Assembly: GCF_019623905.1 (NCBI RefSeq)
Contig: NZ_CP069370.1
Location: 3,893,001 to 3,957,000, forward strand
Direction: 5' to 3'
Source of the DNA: Neotabrizicola shimadae
GTDB taxonomy: Bacteria > Pseudomonadota > Alphaproteobacteria > Rhodobacterales > Rhodobacteraceae
DNA: 64,000 nucleotides
In this document: piece after piece, positions 1 to 8,776 of the stretch
Layout of the letters: every line of letters starts with the position of its first letter
How positions within the stretch are numbered: the first letter of the stretch is position 1
Translations under genes and position numbers: made by a program
Notes under the pieces: generated by a model
The model's input: the letters and a program-made list of their open reading frames with translations, nothing else
What the model was told of the DNA's origin: nothing
Databases searched by the model: none

Positions 1-875
1 ATCGTGTCATCCACCGCGCCCGACTGGATCTGCTCCAGCAGGCCGGGTTGAACGGTTAGGGCATGAAGGCCCGCCGCGATGGAATAGCGCGTGGTGTCGT
101 TGCCCGCCGCGACCAGCAGGCAGAAGAAATTGCGGAACTCGTGGTCGGGCATGACCGACCCGTCCGATCCCGGTTGCAGGATCAGGTGAAGAACGCCCGA
201 AGTGTCGCCCGCCGCCGCCTTCCTTGCCATCAGATCCTTGGCATAGACGTAAAGCTCGGCCCCGGCAGGCGAGTTGAACGGCATCATGCGGAACTCGTCC
301 GTCGTCATCTTGTCCAGGACATGGGTGGTGAAGTCCGGGTCGGTGTTTGCGATCAGCGCATCGCCCTTTTCCACCAGCCAGGGCAGATCCTCATCGGGCA
401 GGCCCACGATCCGGCCCAGCATCCGCATCGGCAACTGGCGCGCGATTTCGCGCGTCGCATCGAAATTGCCCCGTTCCAGCGCCTGGTCCAGGATATCAGC
501 GCACAGCTCGCGGATCGACTGTTCAAAGCCGGCGATCACCGGCTTCGAAAAGGCCCTGGCGACCTTGACCCGCGTCATCATGTGTTCGGGAGAATCGGTT
601 TCCTGAAACGTGCGGCGGGCGAGGTATTCCTCGTAGCTCTGATCCTCGATCCGGATGCCGCGGGCCGAGGACAACAGATCCGGTTGGCCATTCAGTGCCA
701 GGATGTCGGCGTGCCGGGTAACGGACCAGAACCCTTGCCCTGCCGGGTAATCCGTCCAGTGCATCGGGTCGTCTTTGCGCAAGCGCGCGAAAGTGGCGAA
801 GGGCGGGCCGGCGGTGAAGGTGTCATGGCTTGTCAGGTCGGCGAAACCGTCGTCCGTGGGCGTCCAGACAGTCAT
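1..875 (-). CDS. Cytochrome P450, C-terminus beyond the window
   Basis: Haem-thiolate monooxygenase, 291 residues visible of about 400; the gene runs off the left edge, so the haem-binding Cys loop is not seen. The I-helix oxygen-activation motif AGNDTTR lies at residues 257-263, and the preceding sequence (LPMRMLGRIVGLPDED, EFRNFFCLLVAAGNDTTR) is typical of soluble bacterial P450s of the CYP107/CYP111 kind. The ATG at 875 is preceded by an AAGGAGG ribosome site (881-887). It is divergent from the glutamine amidotransferase; the GntR gene downstream of that may control both. The substrate cannot be inferred. No ferredoxin or reductase gene is seen beside it within the window. Confidence 0.88.
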   Translation of the reverse strand, partial: MTVWTPTDDGFADLTSHDTFTAGPPFATFARLRKDDPMHWTDYPAGQGFWSVTRHADILALNGQPDLLSSARGIRIEDQSYEEYLARRTFQETDSPEHMMTRVKVARAFSKPVIAGFEQSIRELCADILDQALERGNFDATREIARQLPMRMLGRIVGLPDEDLPWLVEKGDALIANTDPDFTTHVLDKMTTDEFRMMPFNSPAGAELYVYAKDLMARKAAAGDTSGVLHLILQPGSDGSVMPDHEFRNFFCLLVAAGNDTTRYSIAAGLHALTVQPGLLEQIQSGAVDDT

Positions 876-945
876 CGCATCCTCCTTGCCGAACTGGGGT
901 TTCTGTATAATTATGGATTTCATAAACATGTAAAGGAAAATCCGC
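876..945. promoter_or_regulatory. Divergent promoter between P450 and amidotransferase, with a small palindrome
   Basis: This 70-bp AT-rich gap separates two divergent genes. A perfect TATAAT lies at 906-911 on the plus strand, directly followed by the inverted repeat TTATG-GATTT-CATAA (911-925). The amidotransferase ribosome site AAAGGA is at 932-937. A palindrome just downstream of a -10 box would suit a repressor; the GntR-family protein encoded at 1635-2291 is the obvious but unproven candidate. Confidence 0.4.
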
Positions 946-1674
946 ATGCATATCGCGGTTCTGGTGACGAACACGGACAACAGCGACTTCGCCGCCCGTC
1001 ATCCCCGCGATGCCGAGAAGTTCGCGGCGCTGATCCGGGGGGTGCGGCCGGACTGGAGCGTGACCGCTTACGACACCACAGAAGGCGAGTTCCCTGCCGA
1101 TCCGGCGGCCTTCGACGGGCTGCTGATCGGGGGGAGCCCGGCCTCGGTGAATGACGAGGCTCACTGGATCGGCCGGCTGTTCGACCTGATCCGCGAGGCT
1201 CATGGGAAGGCCGTGCCCATGGTCGGCGCGTGCTTTGGCCATCAGGCCATCGCCCAGGCCCTCGGTGGGCGGGTCGGGCACAATGCGGGACCGTTCATCC
1301 TGGGCACTTCGCTCACGCGCTTCACCGCGCGGGCGCCCTGGATGCCCGAGGATGCCCGAGAGATCACCTTGGCCGCGGCGCATGGCGAGCAGGTGACGGC
1401 GCTGCCGCGCGGGGCCGAGGTTCTGGGCTGGTCCGATGGCTGCCCGATCGCGGCTTACCGGATCGGCGACCGGGTCTTTGCCACCCAGCACCACCCCGAA
1501 ATGACGCCCGAGTTCATTGCCGCGCTGGTCGAGGAGTTCGCGCCGGACCTGCCGCCCGAGGTGGGCCAGAAGGCCAGGGCCTCGCTGGAACGGCCGATCG
1601 AGGGCCGGCGCTTCGGCGAGTGGATCGCGCGGTTCTACGAAAGCGCGGCCAGCAAATCCATTGCGGTGACCTGA
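946..1674 (+). CDS. Class I glutamine amidotransferase-like protein
   Basis: A 242-residue stand-alone class I glutamine amidotransferase domain. The nucleophile elbow GACFGHQ puts the catalytic Cys at residue 96, and QHHPEMT supplies His183 and Glu185, so the triad is complete. The family resembles the GMP-synthase-type and gamma-glutamyl-hydrolase-like amidotransferases often encoded alone. The acceptor is unknown; with a P450 and a GntR regulator as neighbours it may hydrolyse a gamma-glutamyl amide or act in a small catabolic unit. The end of the gene overlaps the 3' end of the convergent GntR gene by about 40 bp. Confidence 0.85.
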   Translation: MHIAVLVTNTDNSDFAARHPRDAEKFAALIRGVRPDWSVTAYDTTEGEFPADPAAFDGLLIGGSPASVNDEAHWIGRLFDLIREAHGKAVPMVGACFGHQAIAQALGGRVGHNAGPFILGTSLTRFTARAPWMPEDAREITLAAAHGEQVTALPRGAEVLGWSDGCPIAAYRIGDRVFATQHHPEMTPEFIAALVEEFAPDLPPEVGQKARASLERPIEGRRFGEWIARFYESAASKSIAVT

Positions 1675-2291
1675 TCGAACTGGACATGCCGCTGCATCCG
1701 GGCTTCCGCTGCCTCGGAATTGCGGTCCAGGATCAGGCGGGCGATGTCGCGGTGTTCCGTGGCCGATCCCGCGATGGCGCCGGGAAAACGATAGCGCGCG
1801 CGGTAATAGGCCAAGAGCTTGCGGGCATTGGTCTTCAGCGCATCGACCAGGACGGCATTGCCCGAGGCATGGGCGATGCAGGCATGGAAGCCGAGGTTCA
1901 ACTGGTAGTAGCCATCCGGGTCGGCATCAGGGCTGTTCTGGGCATGGCTTTCGCAGGCCAGCACGGCTGCTTCCAGATCGGCCGCGCCCTGACGTGACAG
2001 CCGCCGGGCGGCAAGGCCGGCGGCCTGGCCTTCCAGTTTGGCGTGGACCTCCAGGATCGCCAGGAATTCTTCCAGCGTGGGCCGGAAGATCGCGGCGCCC
2101 TTGCGCGGCAGGCGGCGCACCAGGCCAAGCGCCTCGAGGTAAAGGATCGCCTCGCGCACCGGGGTGCGCGAGACGCCGAAGGTTGCCACGAGCTCCGACT
2201 CGTCAAGAACGTCGCCGGGGTTCAGCAGGCCAAGGTCGATCCGTTGCAGGATGTGCTGCACGAGGCTCGGGCTTGGGGCGGTCTGGGTCAT
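1635..2291 (-). CDS. GntR family transcriptional regulator (FadR/FCD subfamily)
   Basis: A 218-residue regulator: N-terminal winged helix (residues about 10-75, with GVSRTPVREAILYLEALGLV typical of GntR) and a C-terminal all-helical FCD ligand domain with metal-site histidines in the LNLGFHACIAHASGN and ATEHRDIARLI segments. I start it at the ATG at 2291; a longer frame reaches 2327 but only adds a poorly conserved extension. FCD proteins usually bind carboxylic acids and repress adjacent catabolic genes, so the amidotransferase/P450 pair is the likely target. Confidence 0.85.
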   Translation of the reverse strand: MTQTAPSPSLVQHILQRIDLGLLNPGDVLDESELVATFGVSRTPVREAILYLEALGLVRRLPRKGAAIFRPTLEEFLAILEVHAKLEGQAAGLAARRLSRQGAADLEAAVLACESHAQNSPDADPDGYYQLNLGFHACIAHASGNAVLVDALKTNARKLLAYYRARYRFPGAIAGSATEHRDIARLILDRNSEAAEARMQRHVQFDQVTAMDLLAALS

Positions 2292-2369
2292 GGATGGTCC
2301 TGCGGATACGGGCGCCGACCATGGCACGAAGCCCCCGGTTCGTCACGCCCGCACCGGGGGCCGAGCCGA

Positions 2370-3722
2370 TCAGGCCGCCGACAGGCCGGCATCCAGGGCT
2401 GACAGGATGACTTCGACATCGGCGGCCGTCAGCACCAGGGGCGGCGACAGGATGATGTTCGGGCCCGAGACACGGACCATCGCACCCGACCGGTAGGCCG
2501 TTTCCTGAACCCGCGCCAGAACCGCCTTGTCGGCGGGCTTCTTCGTGGCGCGGTCGGACACCAGTTCCATCGCGCACATCAGGCCATGCCCGCCGCGGAC
2601 ATCGCCGATCAGGCTGTGCCTGGCCTGAAGTGCCTTCATGCCTTCATGCAGCTGCGTGCCACGCGCCGCGGCATTCTCGATCACGTTCAGGCGCTTGGTC
2701 TCGGCCAGGCAGGCCAGTGCCGCCGCGGCCCCGACCGGGTGGCCGGAATAGGTGTATCCGTGGCCGATGGCGGCCTTGCCGGTTTCGTCCTTCTCGAACA
2801 CCTCGGCCACCGCTTCGGCGATCATCACCGCGCCGAAGGGGAAGAAGGCGTTGGTGATGGCCTTGGCGGTGCAGGTGAAATCGGGCTTCACGCCCCACAG
2901 CCGGCTGCCCGTCCAGGCGCCGGTGCGGCCGAAGGCCGTGATGACCTCGTCTGCGATCAGCAGGATGCCGTTCTTGCGGCAGATCGCGGCCACGCCCGGC
3001 ATGAAGGACGGATGCGGCGGGATCACGCCGCCTGCGCCCAGGATCGGCTCCATGATCATGGCGGCGATGGTGCCGGCGCCCTGGAAGGCGATTTCGTCCT
3101 CAAGCGCGGCAAGGCACAACTGCGCCAGCCGTTCCGGGTCAGTCTCGTTGAAGGGATTGCGATAGGTGTAGGGCGCGGGAATGTGGTGGCAACCCGGCAG
3201 CAGCGGCTCGTAGGCCGTGCGGAAGTTGGCGTTGCCGTTCACCGAAGCGCCGCCGAAATGCGTGCCGTGATAGCCCTTCTTCAGGGACAGGTACTTCACC
3301 CGGCCGGCGTCGCCCCGGATCTTGTGGTACTGGCGCGCCAGCCGCAGCGCGGTTTCCACGGAATCGCTGCCGCCCGAGGTGTAGAAGGCGCGAGTCAGGC
3401 CATCGGGCGCGAAGAAGTCGCGCAGTACCTCGGCCAGTTCGATGACCTTGTCGTTCGATGTGCCACGGAAGATCGAGTAATAGGGCAGGGCATCCAGTTG
3501 CGCGGCGATGGCGTCCTTCACCGGTTGGCAGGAGTAGCCGAGGTTCACGTTCCACAGCCCGCCCACGGCATCCACCACCTCGTGCCCGTCCACGTCGCGG
3601 ATGCGCACACCCGAGGCCCCGGTGATGATGGTCGGCGGGTTGTTCAGGCTGTCGGAGGGCGCCGTCATCGGATGCCAGATGGAGCGGGCATTGTTCGCCT
3701 TCAGGAAGTTCGCGTCCTTCAT
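2370..3722 (-). CDS. Class III PLP-dependent aminotransferase (omega-amino acid/pyruvate type)
   Basis: A 450-residue fold-type I aminotransferase. It has the substrate-side motif YTSGGSDSVETALRLARQYH, the DEV motif in LLIADEVITAFGRTG that binds the pyridine nitrogen, and the PLP lysine in FTCTAKAITN. Such enzymes move the amino group of a terminal or beta amine to pyruvate, giving an aldehyde or semialdehyde, which fits the aldehyde dehydrogenase encoded divergently at 4734. The ATG at 3722 overlaps the stop of the IclR gene by 4 bp (ATGA), so the two are translationally coupled. The amine substrate is not defined by sequence. Confidence 0.9.
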   Translation of the reverse strand: MKDANFLKANNARSIWHPMTAPSDSLNNPPTIITGASGVRIRDVDGHEVVDAVGGLWNVNLGYSCQPVKDAIAAQLDALPYYSIFRGTSNDKVIELAEVLRDFFAPDGLTRAFYTSGGSDSVETALRLARQYHKIRGDAGRVKYLSLKKGYHGTHFGGASVNGNANFRTAYEPLLPGCHHIPAPYTYRNPFNETDPERLAQLCLAALEDEIAFQGAGTIAAMIMEPILGAGGVIPPHPSFMPGVAAICRKNGILLIADEVITAFGRTGAWTGSRLWGVKPDFTCTAKAITNAFFPFGAVMIAEAVAEVFEKDETGKAAIGHGYTYSGHPVGAAAALACLAETKRLNVIENAAARGTQLHEGMKALQARHSLIGDVRGGHGLMCAMELVSDRATKKPADKAVLARVQETAYRSGAMVRVSGPNIILSPPLVLTAADVEVILSALDAGLSAA

Positions 3723-4549
3723 TTCGGGTCCTTTCCGGCGGCGCTGCGCCACAGGGTTGCAATCGGATCGGGCAGGTCGCCGCCCCGCAGGGCGGTGATC
3801 TCGGTGCCGGCGCGGATCAGCTCGGCGACGATGGTGGCGTGAAGGGCAGGGGTCATGCGGGGGGCCGCCGCCGCGACCGCGACGGCGCCGCAGCAGATGC
3901 CGCCGGCATCGAACAGCGGAACGGCAAGGCCCTGTACATCCTTCTGCATGGTCGAATGGGTTTCGGCCCAGCCGTTCCGGCGGCAATCCTCGATGCGGGC
4001 GTGAAGCGCGTCCGGGTCGCGGGCCGAGGCCGCCAGACGAAAACCTTCCCCGCGGGGAAGGTTTGCCAGGACGGCGGCGCCCGAGGCGGTGGCATCGAAG
4101 GGCAGGAAATCCGCGTCTTCCATCATCACCTTCATGCCGGACTGGGCGGCATAGCAGAAGGCAAGGGTCTGCAGGCGACCGGCCACAAGATGCGAGACAT
4201 GGGCTGTCTCTCCCGTGGCTTCGGCCAGGCGGCGCAGCACCGGCATGGCGGCATCGCGCGTGGGAACCGAGGATTCCCGCAATGCCGCCAGCCGCAGGAC
4301 CGCGGGGCCAAGCCTGTATTCACGCGCGGGGCCGGCCTGTTCCACCAGCCCGCGTGATTCCATCTCGGTCAGGAGGCGGTGGCAGGTGGTCTTGTTCAAG
4401 CCAGAGAGCCGCGCCAGTTGCGACAAGCCCAGGCTTGGCTGCCTGTGGGTAAAGAGGTCAAGGATATCAAGGGCTTTTCCTACGGTTCCCATCACAGCTG
4501 CCGCGCCGGGCGGCATCCCTTGAAGAATGATGGCTTTGGGCCACGTCAT
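3719..4549 (-). CDS. IclR family transcriptional regulator
   Basis: Up to 276 residues: winged helix-turn-helix (about 20-80; SQLARLSGLNKTTCHRLLTE is the recognition region) then an IclR effector domain (about 90-265). Later ATGs at 4516 and 4492 are possible starts; none has a strong ribosome site, and the conserved domain begins near residue 22, so the protein may be about 257 residues. It is the first gene of an operon with the aminotransferase and is divergent from the aldehyde dehydrogenase, with palindromic sites between them. It probably controls both transcription units and its own. Confidence 0.88.
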   Translation of the reverse strand: MTWPKAIILQGMPPGAAAVMGTVGKALDILDLFTHRQPSLGLSQLARLSGLNKTTCHRLLTEMESRGLVEQAGPAREYRLGPAVLRLAALRESSVPTRDAAMPVLRRLAEATGETAHVSHLVAGRLQTLAFCYAAQSGMKVMMEDADFLPFDATASGAAVLANLPRGEGFRLAASARDPDALHARIEDCRRNGWAETHSTMQKDVQGLAVPLFDAGGICCGAVAVAAAAPRMTPALHATIVAELIRAGTEITALRGGDLPDPIATLWRSAAGKDPK

Positions 4550-4591
4550 TTCTGTTGACAGATCGAGGCTTGCGCTGTCAATCTATTTTTC

Positions 4592-4625
4592 GAACCATTG
4601 GTTCAAATAGTGAACCATTGGGGTC
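4592..4625. promoter_or_regulatory. Candidate IclR operator: palindrome plus direct repeat
   Basis: A 13-bp perfect palindrome GAACCATTGGTTC lies at 4592-4604. The same sequence GAACCATTGG recurs at 4612-4621, exactly 20 bp further on, so both sites are on the same face of the helix. They sit in the gap between iclR and the aldehyde dehydrogenase. Paired palindromes with helical phasing are typical of IclR-family operators. Confidence 0.6.
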
Positions 4626-4733
4626 GCGCCGGCTCGTTCCGGGCAGGCGTCGTCGGACTTGAACGCCAGGCCCGGCCTGGCCGCTTTGCGCCGCCCCGGC
4701 GGCTTTGGAAACCGCGCGAGGACCTTCAGTTCC

Positions 4734-6221
4734 ATGACACTCGACCAGGCAACGATCGACCGACTGGCCGCCGCTCCGGTTGCGCCGGCCAAACTTCTGA
4801 TCAATGGCGAATGGACAGAGGGCGAGGGCGAGCCGATGCCCGTCCTGTCGCCCATCGACGGCAGCCGGATGACCACTCTCGCCTCTGCCAGCGCCGGCGA
4901 CGTGGCCCGTGCCTGTGCTGCCGCCCGCGCCGCGTTCGAGGACGGGCGCTGGCGCAACATGGCGCCTGCCGCGCGCAAGGCGGTTCTGCATCGTCTGGCT
5001 GACCTGATAGACCGCGAGACCCTGCCGCTGGCGGTGCTGGGCGTGCGCGACAACGGCACCGACATCGGCATGGCGGTCAAGGCCGAGCCGGGGTCGGCCG
5101 CGCAGACCTTCCGCTATTACGCCGAGGCGCTGGACAAGGTTTACGGCGAGATCGCGCCAGTGCAGAGCAACGTTCTGGCCATGATCCACCGCGAGCCGGT
5201 CGGCGTGGTCGCGGCCATCGTGCCGTGGAACTTCCCGCTGATGATCGGCGCCTGGAAGGTCGCCCCGGCGCTGGCCATGGGCAATTCGGTGGTGCTGAAG
5301 CCGGCCGAGACCGCTTCGCTGACCTTGTTGCGGCTGGCGGAGCTGGCGCTGGAGGCGGGCGTTCCGCCGGGCGTGTTCAATGTCGTCACCGGCCCCGGCC
5401 GCGTGACGGGCGAGGCGCTGGCGCTGTCGCCCGATGTGGATGTGCTGGTCTTCACCGGATCGGGCGCAACGGGGCGGCGGCTCTTGCAGTATTCGGCCCA
5501 GTCGAACCTGAAGCGCTGCTATCTGGAACTGGGGGGCAAGTCGCCCAACATCGTCTTTGCCGATGCTCCCGATCTGGGCGCGGCGGCCAAGGCGGCGGCG
5601 ATGGCGATCTTCCGCAATGCCGGGCAGGTGTGTGTCGCCGGGTCACGCCTGCTGGTCGAAGCCTCGGTGCATGACCGGTTCGTCGCCGAACTGGCGGAGG
5701 CAGCAAAGAAGATGAAGGTGGGCAATCCGCTGTCGCTTTCGACCCAGATCGGCGCGGTGAACTCTCTGACGCAGTTGGAAGGCAACCTTGGCTTTGTGGC
5801 CGATGCGGCGCGCGAAGGCGGAGAGATCGTGATCGGCGGCGGACGGACGCTGGAGGAAACCGGCGGGTGGTACATGGATCCGACCGTTGTGACCAATGTG
5901 CAGCCCCAGCACCGGCTGTACCAGCAAGAGGTCTTTGGCCCCGTCCTGGCCGTAACCCCCTTCACGGACGAGGCAGAGGCGCTTCGGCTGGCCAACGCCA
6001 CCGAGTTCGGGCTGGCTGCCGGGGTCTGGACGTCCAACCTGTCGCGGGCGCATCGCATGGTGCGGGGCATCCGGTCGGGGGTGGTGCATGTGAACACCTA
6101 TGGCGGGGCCGACATCACCGTGCCGCTGTCGGGCACCAAGCAATCGGGCAATGGCGCCGACAAGTCCATGCACGCGCTGGACAAGTATGTCGATCTGAAG
6201 ACGGCCTGGATCCAGCTCTGA
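4734..6221 (+). CDS. NAD(P)-dependent aldehyde dehydrogenase
   Basis: A 495-residue aldehyde dehydrogenase of the ALDH superfamily. Visible hallmarks are VVAAIVPWNFPLMIG (cofactor binding), the general base Glu in LELGGKSPN, and the nucleophilic Cys in NAGQVCVAGSRL. It oxidises an aldehyde to the acid, most simply the aldehyde made by the class III aminotransferase on the other side of the iclR promoter region. The ATG at 4734 is chosen because the conserved N-terminus begins there; the frame is open further upstream. It is followed after 46 bp by the UPF0261 gene, probably in one operon. Confidence 0.9.
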   Translation: MTLDQATIDRLAAAPVAPAKLLINGEWTEGEGEPMPVLSPIDGSRMTTLASASAGDVARACAAARAAFEDGRWRNMAPAARKAVLHRLADLIDRETLPLAVLGVRDNGTDIGMAVKAEPGSAAQTFRYYAEALDKVYGEIAPVQSNVLAMIHREPVGVVAAIVPWNFPLMIGAWKVAPALAMGNSVVLKPAETASLTLLRLAELALEAGVPPGVFNVVTGPGRVTGEALALSPDVDVLVFTGSGATGRRLLQYSAQSNLKRCYLELGGKSPNIVFADAPDLGAAAKAAAMAIFRNAGQVCVAGSRLLVEASVHDRFVAELAEAAKKMKVGNPLSLSTQIGAVNSLTQLEGNLGFVADAAREGGEIVIGGGRTLEETGGWYMDPTVVTNVQPQHRLYQQEVFGPVLAVTPFTDEAEALRLANATEFGLAAGVWTSNLSRAHRMVRGIRSGVVHVNTYGGADITVPLSGTKQSGNGADKSMHALDKYVDLKTAWIQL

Positions 6222-6267
6222 CCGAGCTCGCCGCCTTCCCCTCATCACCTGTCCGGAAGAGACCAGC

Positions 6268-7500
6268 ATGGGCAACCGCATCCTTGTCGTGGGGACCTAC
6301 GACACCAAGAACGACGAACTGGCCTATATCGCCGAGGTGATCCGCCGGCAGGGCGGCGAGGTCGTGACCATGGACGTCTCGGTCCTGGGCGACCCGAAGG
6401 TTCCGGTGGACCTGTCCAAGCACGAGGTTGTCGCGGCCGCCGGGACGACGATTGGCGCGATCGTCGCGGCCGAGGACGAGAACGTGGCCATGCAGGCGAT
6501 GGCGCGGGGGGCGGCGACGCTTGCGGCGCGGCTTCATTCGGAAGGGCGGTTCGACGGGGTGCTGGCGCTTGGCGGCAGCATGGGCACGGACCTTGCGCTG
6601 GATCTGTGCGCGGCGCTGCCCCTGGGCGTGCCGAAATACGTTGTTTCCACTGTCAGCTTTTCGCCGATGATCCCGCCCGAACGGTTGGCGCCCGACATCC
6701 AGATGATCCTGTGGGCCGGTGGGCTCTATGGGCTGAACCCGGTCTGCAAGGCCTCGCTCAGCCAGGCTGCCGGGGCGGTGCTGGGTGCGGCGCGGGCGGT
6801 GGAGCCGCCGTCGCGGGACCGGCCGCTGATTGGCATGACCTCCTTCGGCAAGACGGTGCTGCGCTATATGGTCGGCCTGAAGCCGGCGCTGGAGGCGCGG
6901 GGCTACGACCTGGCGGTGTTCCACGCCACGGGCATGGGCGGGCGGGCCTTCGAGGAGCTTGCCGCGCAGGGGGCCTTTGCGGCGGTGATGGACTTTGCGC
7001 CGCAAGAGGTGGGCAACCACCTGTTCGGATCGGCCATCAGCGCGGGACCGGACCGGATGACGGCGGCGGGCCGCAAGGGCGTGCCGCAGATCGTGTCGAT
7101 CGGCTGCTATGATCTGGTGGACCTGGTGGGCTGGCATCCGATCCCGCCCTGGCTGGCCGACCGCCCGGCCCATGCCCACAACCGCCTGCTGACCTCGGTG
7201 GTCCAGACGGCGGAAGAGCGGCGGGAACTGGCGCGCGTGATTGCCGGCAAACTGGCCTCTGCCGAGGGCCCCGTGGTCTTTCTGCTGCCGACCCAGGGTG
7301 GCAACGAATGGGACCGTCCCGGCGGACCGCTGCATGATGCCGCGGCGCTGGCGGCCTTCGTGGACGAGTTGCGCCGCGGGGTGCCGCCCAATGTCCGCCT
7401 GGTCGAGTTGGATGCCCACATCAACGACCCGGATTTCACCGATGCGGCCCTGAGCGTTGTGGACGAGTGGATCGCCTCGGGCGTCTTGCCCCAGCCCTAG
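6268..7500 (+). CDS. Tm-1-like ATP-binding domain protein (UPF0261 family)
   Basis: A 410-residue member of the UPF0261/Tm-1-like family, named after the ATP-binding N-terminal half of the tomato Tm-1 antiviral protein. The N-terminus MGNRILVVGTYDTKNDEL and the glycine-rich LALGGSMGTDLALDL segment are typical, and the full length matches the family. In bacteria it is commonly followed by a TIM-barrel phosphoenolpyruvate-hydrolase-like partner; here that partner is absent. Its biochemical role is unknown; its place after an aldehyde dehydrogenase suggests a part in the same catabolic unit. Its stop overlaps the convergent MarR stop by 4 bp. Confidence 0.85.
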   Translation: MGNRILVVGTYDTKNDELAYIAEVIRRQGGEVVTMDVSVLGDPKVPVDLSKHEVVAAAGTTIGAIVAAEDENVAMQAMARGAATLAARLHSEGRFDGVLALGGSMGTDLALDLCAALPLGVPKYVVSTVSFSPMIPPERLAPDIQMILWAGGLYGLNPVCKASLSQAAGAVLGAARAVEPPSRDRPLIGMTSFGKTVLRYMVGLKPALEARGYDLAVFHATGMGGRAFEELAAQGAFAAVMDFAPQEVGNHLFGSAISAGPDRMTAAGRKGVPQIVSIGCYDLVDLVGWHPIPPWLADRPAHAHNRLLTSVVQTAEERRELARVIAGKLASAEGPVVFLLPTQGGNEWDRPGGPLHDAAALAAFVDELRRGVPPNVRLVELDAHINDPDFTDAALSVVDEWIASGVLPQP

Positions 7501-7958
7501 GCGCGGTCCGCCATCAGGCCGGACAGGACCCTGTCCAGCAGATCCGATGCCTCTGTGCCCAGTTTGGACCGCAGAGCCTTGTCATAGGCCAGAGCCCGCC
7601 GGCCCAGATCATCGAAAGCGGCGCGCCCGGCCTCGGTGAGGGAGAGGATCTCCGCCCGCTTGTCCTGGTCGGAGGGCGCCCGGGTCAGCATCCCGAGCGC
7701 CTCCAGCGATGCCACGGCGCGGCTGACCTTGGTCTTTTCGATATGGCTGATGGTGCAGATGTCGCGCGCTGTCATCGCGCCGAACTTGCCAAGGTTCGCC
7801 ATCACCCGCCATTGCGTGCGGGTGAAGCCATAGCTGTCGCGGTAGATTTCCTGAAACCCCCGCGAGGTCGCCTCGGCCGCCTGGTTCAGCAGGTAGGGCA
7901 GGAAACCTTGCAGGTCGAAGTCCGGACCTTCCGGGTCGCGAGAATGGGTGTCTGTCAT
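7497..7958 (-). CDS. MarR family transcriptional regulator of the homogentisate genes
   Basis: A 153-residue MarR-type winged-helix dimer: helices at about 14-50, wHTH at about 55-115 (MTARDICTISHIEKTKVSRAVA is the recognition region) with the DKRAEILSLTEAG wing. It is co-directional with maiA, 78 bp downstream of it, so both are probably transcribed from the hmg divergent promoter. A perfect 20-bp palindrome in the hmgA promoter (8711-8730) is a good candidate binding site. MarR repressors are usually released by an aromatic pathway intermediate such as homogentisate; that is inference here. Confidence 0.87.
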   Translation of the reverse strand: MTDTHSRDPEGPDFDLQGFLPYLLNQAAEATSRGFQEIYRDSYGFTRTQWRVMANLGKFGAMTARDICTISHIEKTKVSRAVASLEALGMLTRAPSDQDKRAEILSLTEAGRAAFDDLGRRALAYDKALRSKLGTEASDLLDRVLSGLMADRA

Positions 7959-8036
7959 CGGGCGCCAGCGAACTCCTTCGCGCGCAGCATGGCATGACCG
8001 GAACGGCGGGGCAAAGCCCCTGCGGCGGTTGTCGGG

Positions 8037-8669
8037 TCAGCCCGCGGGCTTCGCCCTGTCGGGATGGGCCGCGGCGAAGGCCGGAAGCGCCTCGCAGGCG
8101 GAAGAGATCGCCGACACCCTGGGATAGGCGGACAGGTCCACGCCCCACCGGCGGGCGTTGTAGACCTGCGGCACCAGAACGATGTCGGCCAGCGTGACGC
8201 CGTCGCCGTGGCAGAACCTCCCGGTTGGCCCCTTGGCAAGCAATCCTTCAACGCCTTGCAGCCCGAGGGCGATGAAGTGGCGCATCCAGTCCTGCATGGG
8301 GATGTTGCCGGTCGTTTCGGCGAACTTCGCGACACGCAGGTTGCAGACGGGATGGATGTCGGCGGCCACGGCAAGGGCCAGCGCCCGGACCCGTGCGCGC
8401 CCGGCCGGATCGGTGGGCAGCCAGCCGGCACCGCGCGTTTCGTCCAGGTACTCCAGGATCGCCAGCGACTGGGTCAGTTGCAGGCCGTCGATTTCCAGCG
8501 TGGGGACCAGACCTTGCGGGTTGCGCTGAAGATTTTCAACACCGCGCTGTGCGCCAGTGGTCAGGTCCACCGGGATCGGGGTCCAGGGCACGCCCAGAAG
8601 GCCCAGGCCGATGCGCAGGCGGTAGGCGGCCGAGGACCGCCAGTAGTCATAAAGCACCACATCGCTCAT
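8037..8669 (-). CDS. maiA: Maleylacetoacetate isomerase (zeta-class GST)
   Basis: A 210-residue glutathione S-transferase-fold enzyme that isomerises maleylacetoacetate to fumarylacetoacetate, the second step of homogentisate breakdown. The N-terminal thioredoxin-like domain has the zeta-class glutathione site [14 protein letters not shown] (near residues 8-21), and [12 protein letters not shown] and [13 protein letters not shown] follow in the expected order. The start at 8669 is used because the preceding residues of the longer frame are not conserved. The gene lies divergently from hmgA and shares its regulatory region. Confidence 0.93.
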   Translation of the reverse strand: MSDVVLYDYWRSSAAYRLRIGLGLLGVPWTPIPVDLTTGAQRGVENLQRNPQGLVPTLEIDGLQLTQSLAILEYLDETRGAGWLPTDPAGRARVRALALAVAADIHPVCNLRVAKFAETTGNIPMQDWMRHFIALGLQGVEGLLAKGPTGRFCHGDGVTLADIVLVPQVYNARRWGVDLSAYPRVSAISSACEALPAFAAAHPDRAKPAG

Positions 8670-8705
8670 CGCGGCCCCAACCTTTGTTGCAGGTGCATGT
8701 TTACC

Positions 8706-8734
8706 TTGACTTGGTTGCGTTTGCAACCAATTAT
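8706..8734 (+). promoter_or_regulatory. hmgA promoter with embedded 20-bp palindromic operator
   Basis: A -35-like TTGACT (8706-8711) and a -10-like AATTAT (8729-8734) are separated by exactly 17 bp. The spacer holds the perfect inverted repeat TTGGTTGC-GTTT-GCAACCAA (8711-8730). A repressor bound there would block RNA polymerase. The MarR protein encoded at 7497-7958 is the likely binder. The hmgA ribosome site GAGGAGG follows at 8765-8771. Confidence 0.7.
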
Positions 8735-8776
8735 CCCCTCAGATTCGGCCCCCGCTGCCGACCCGAGGAGGATCAG

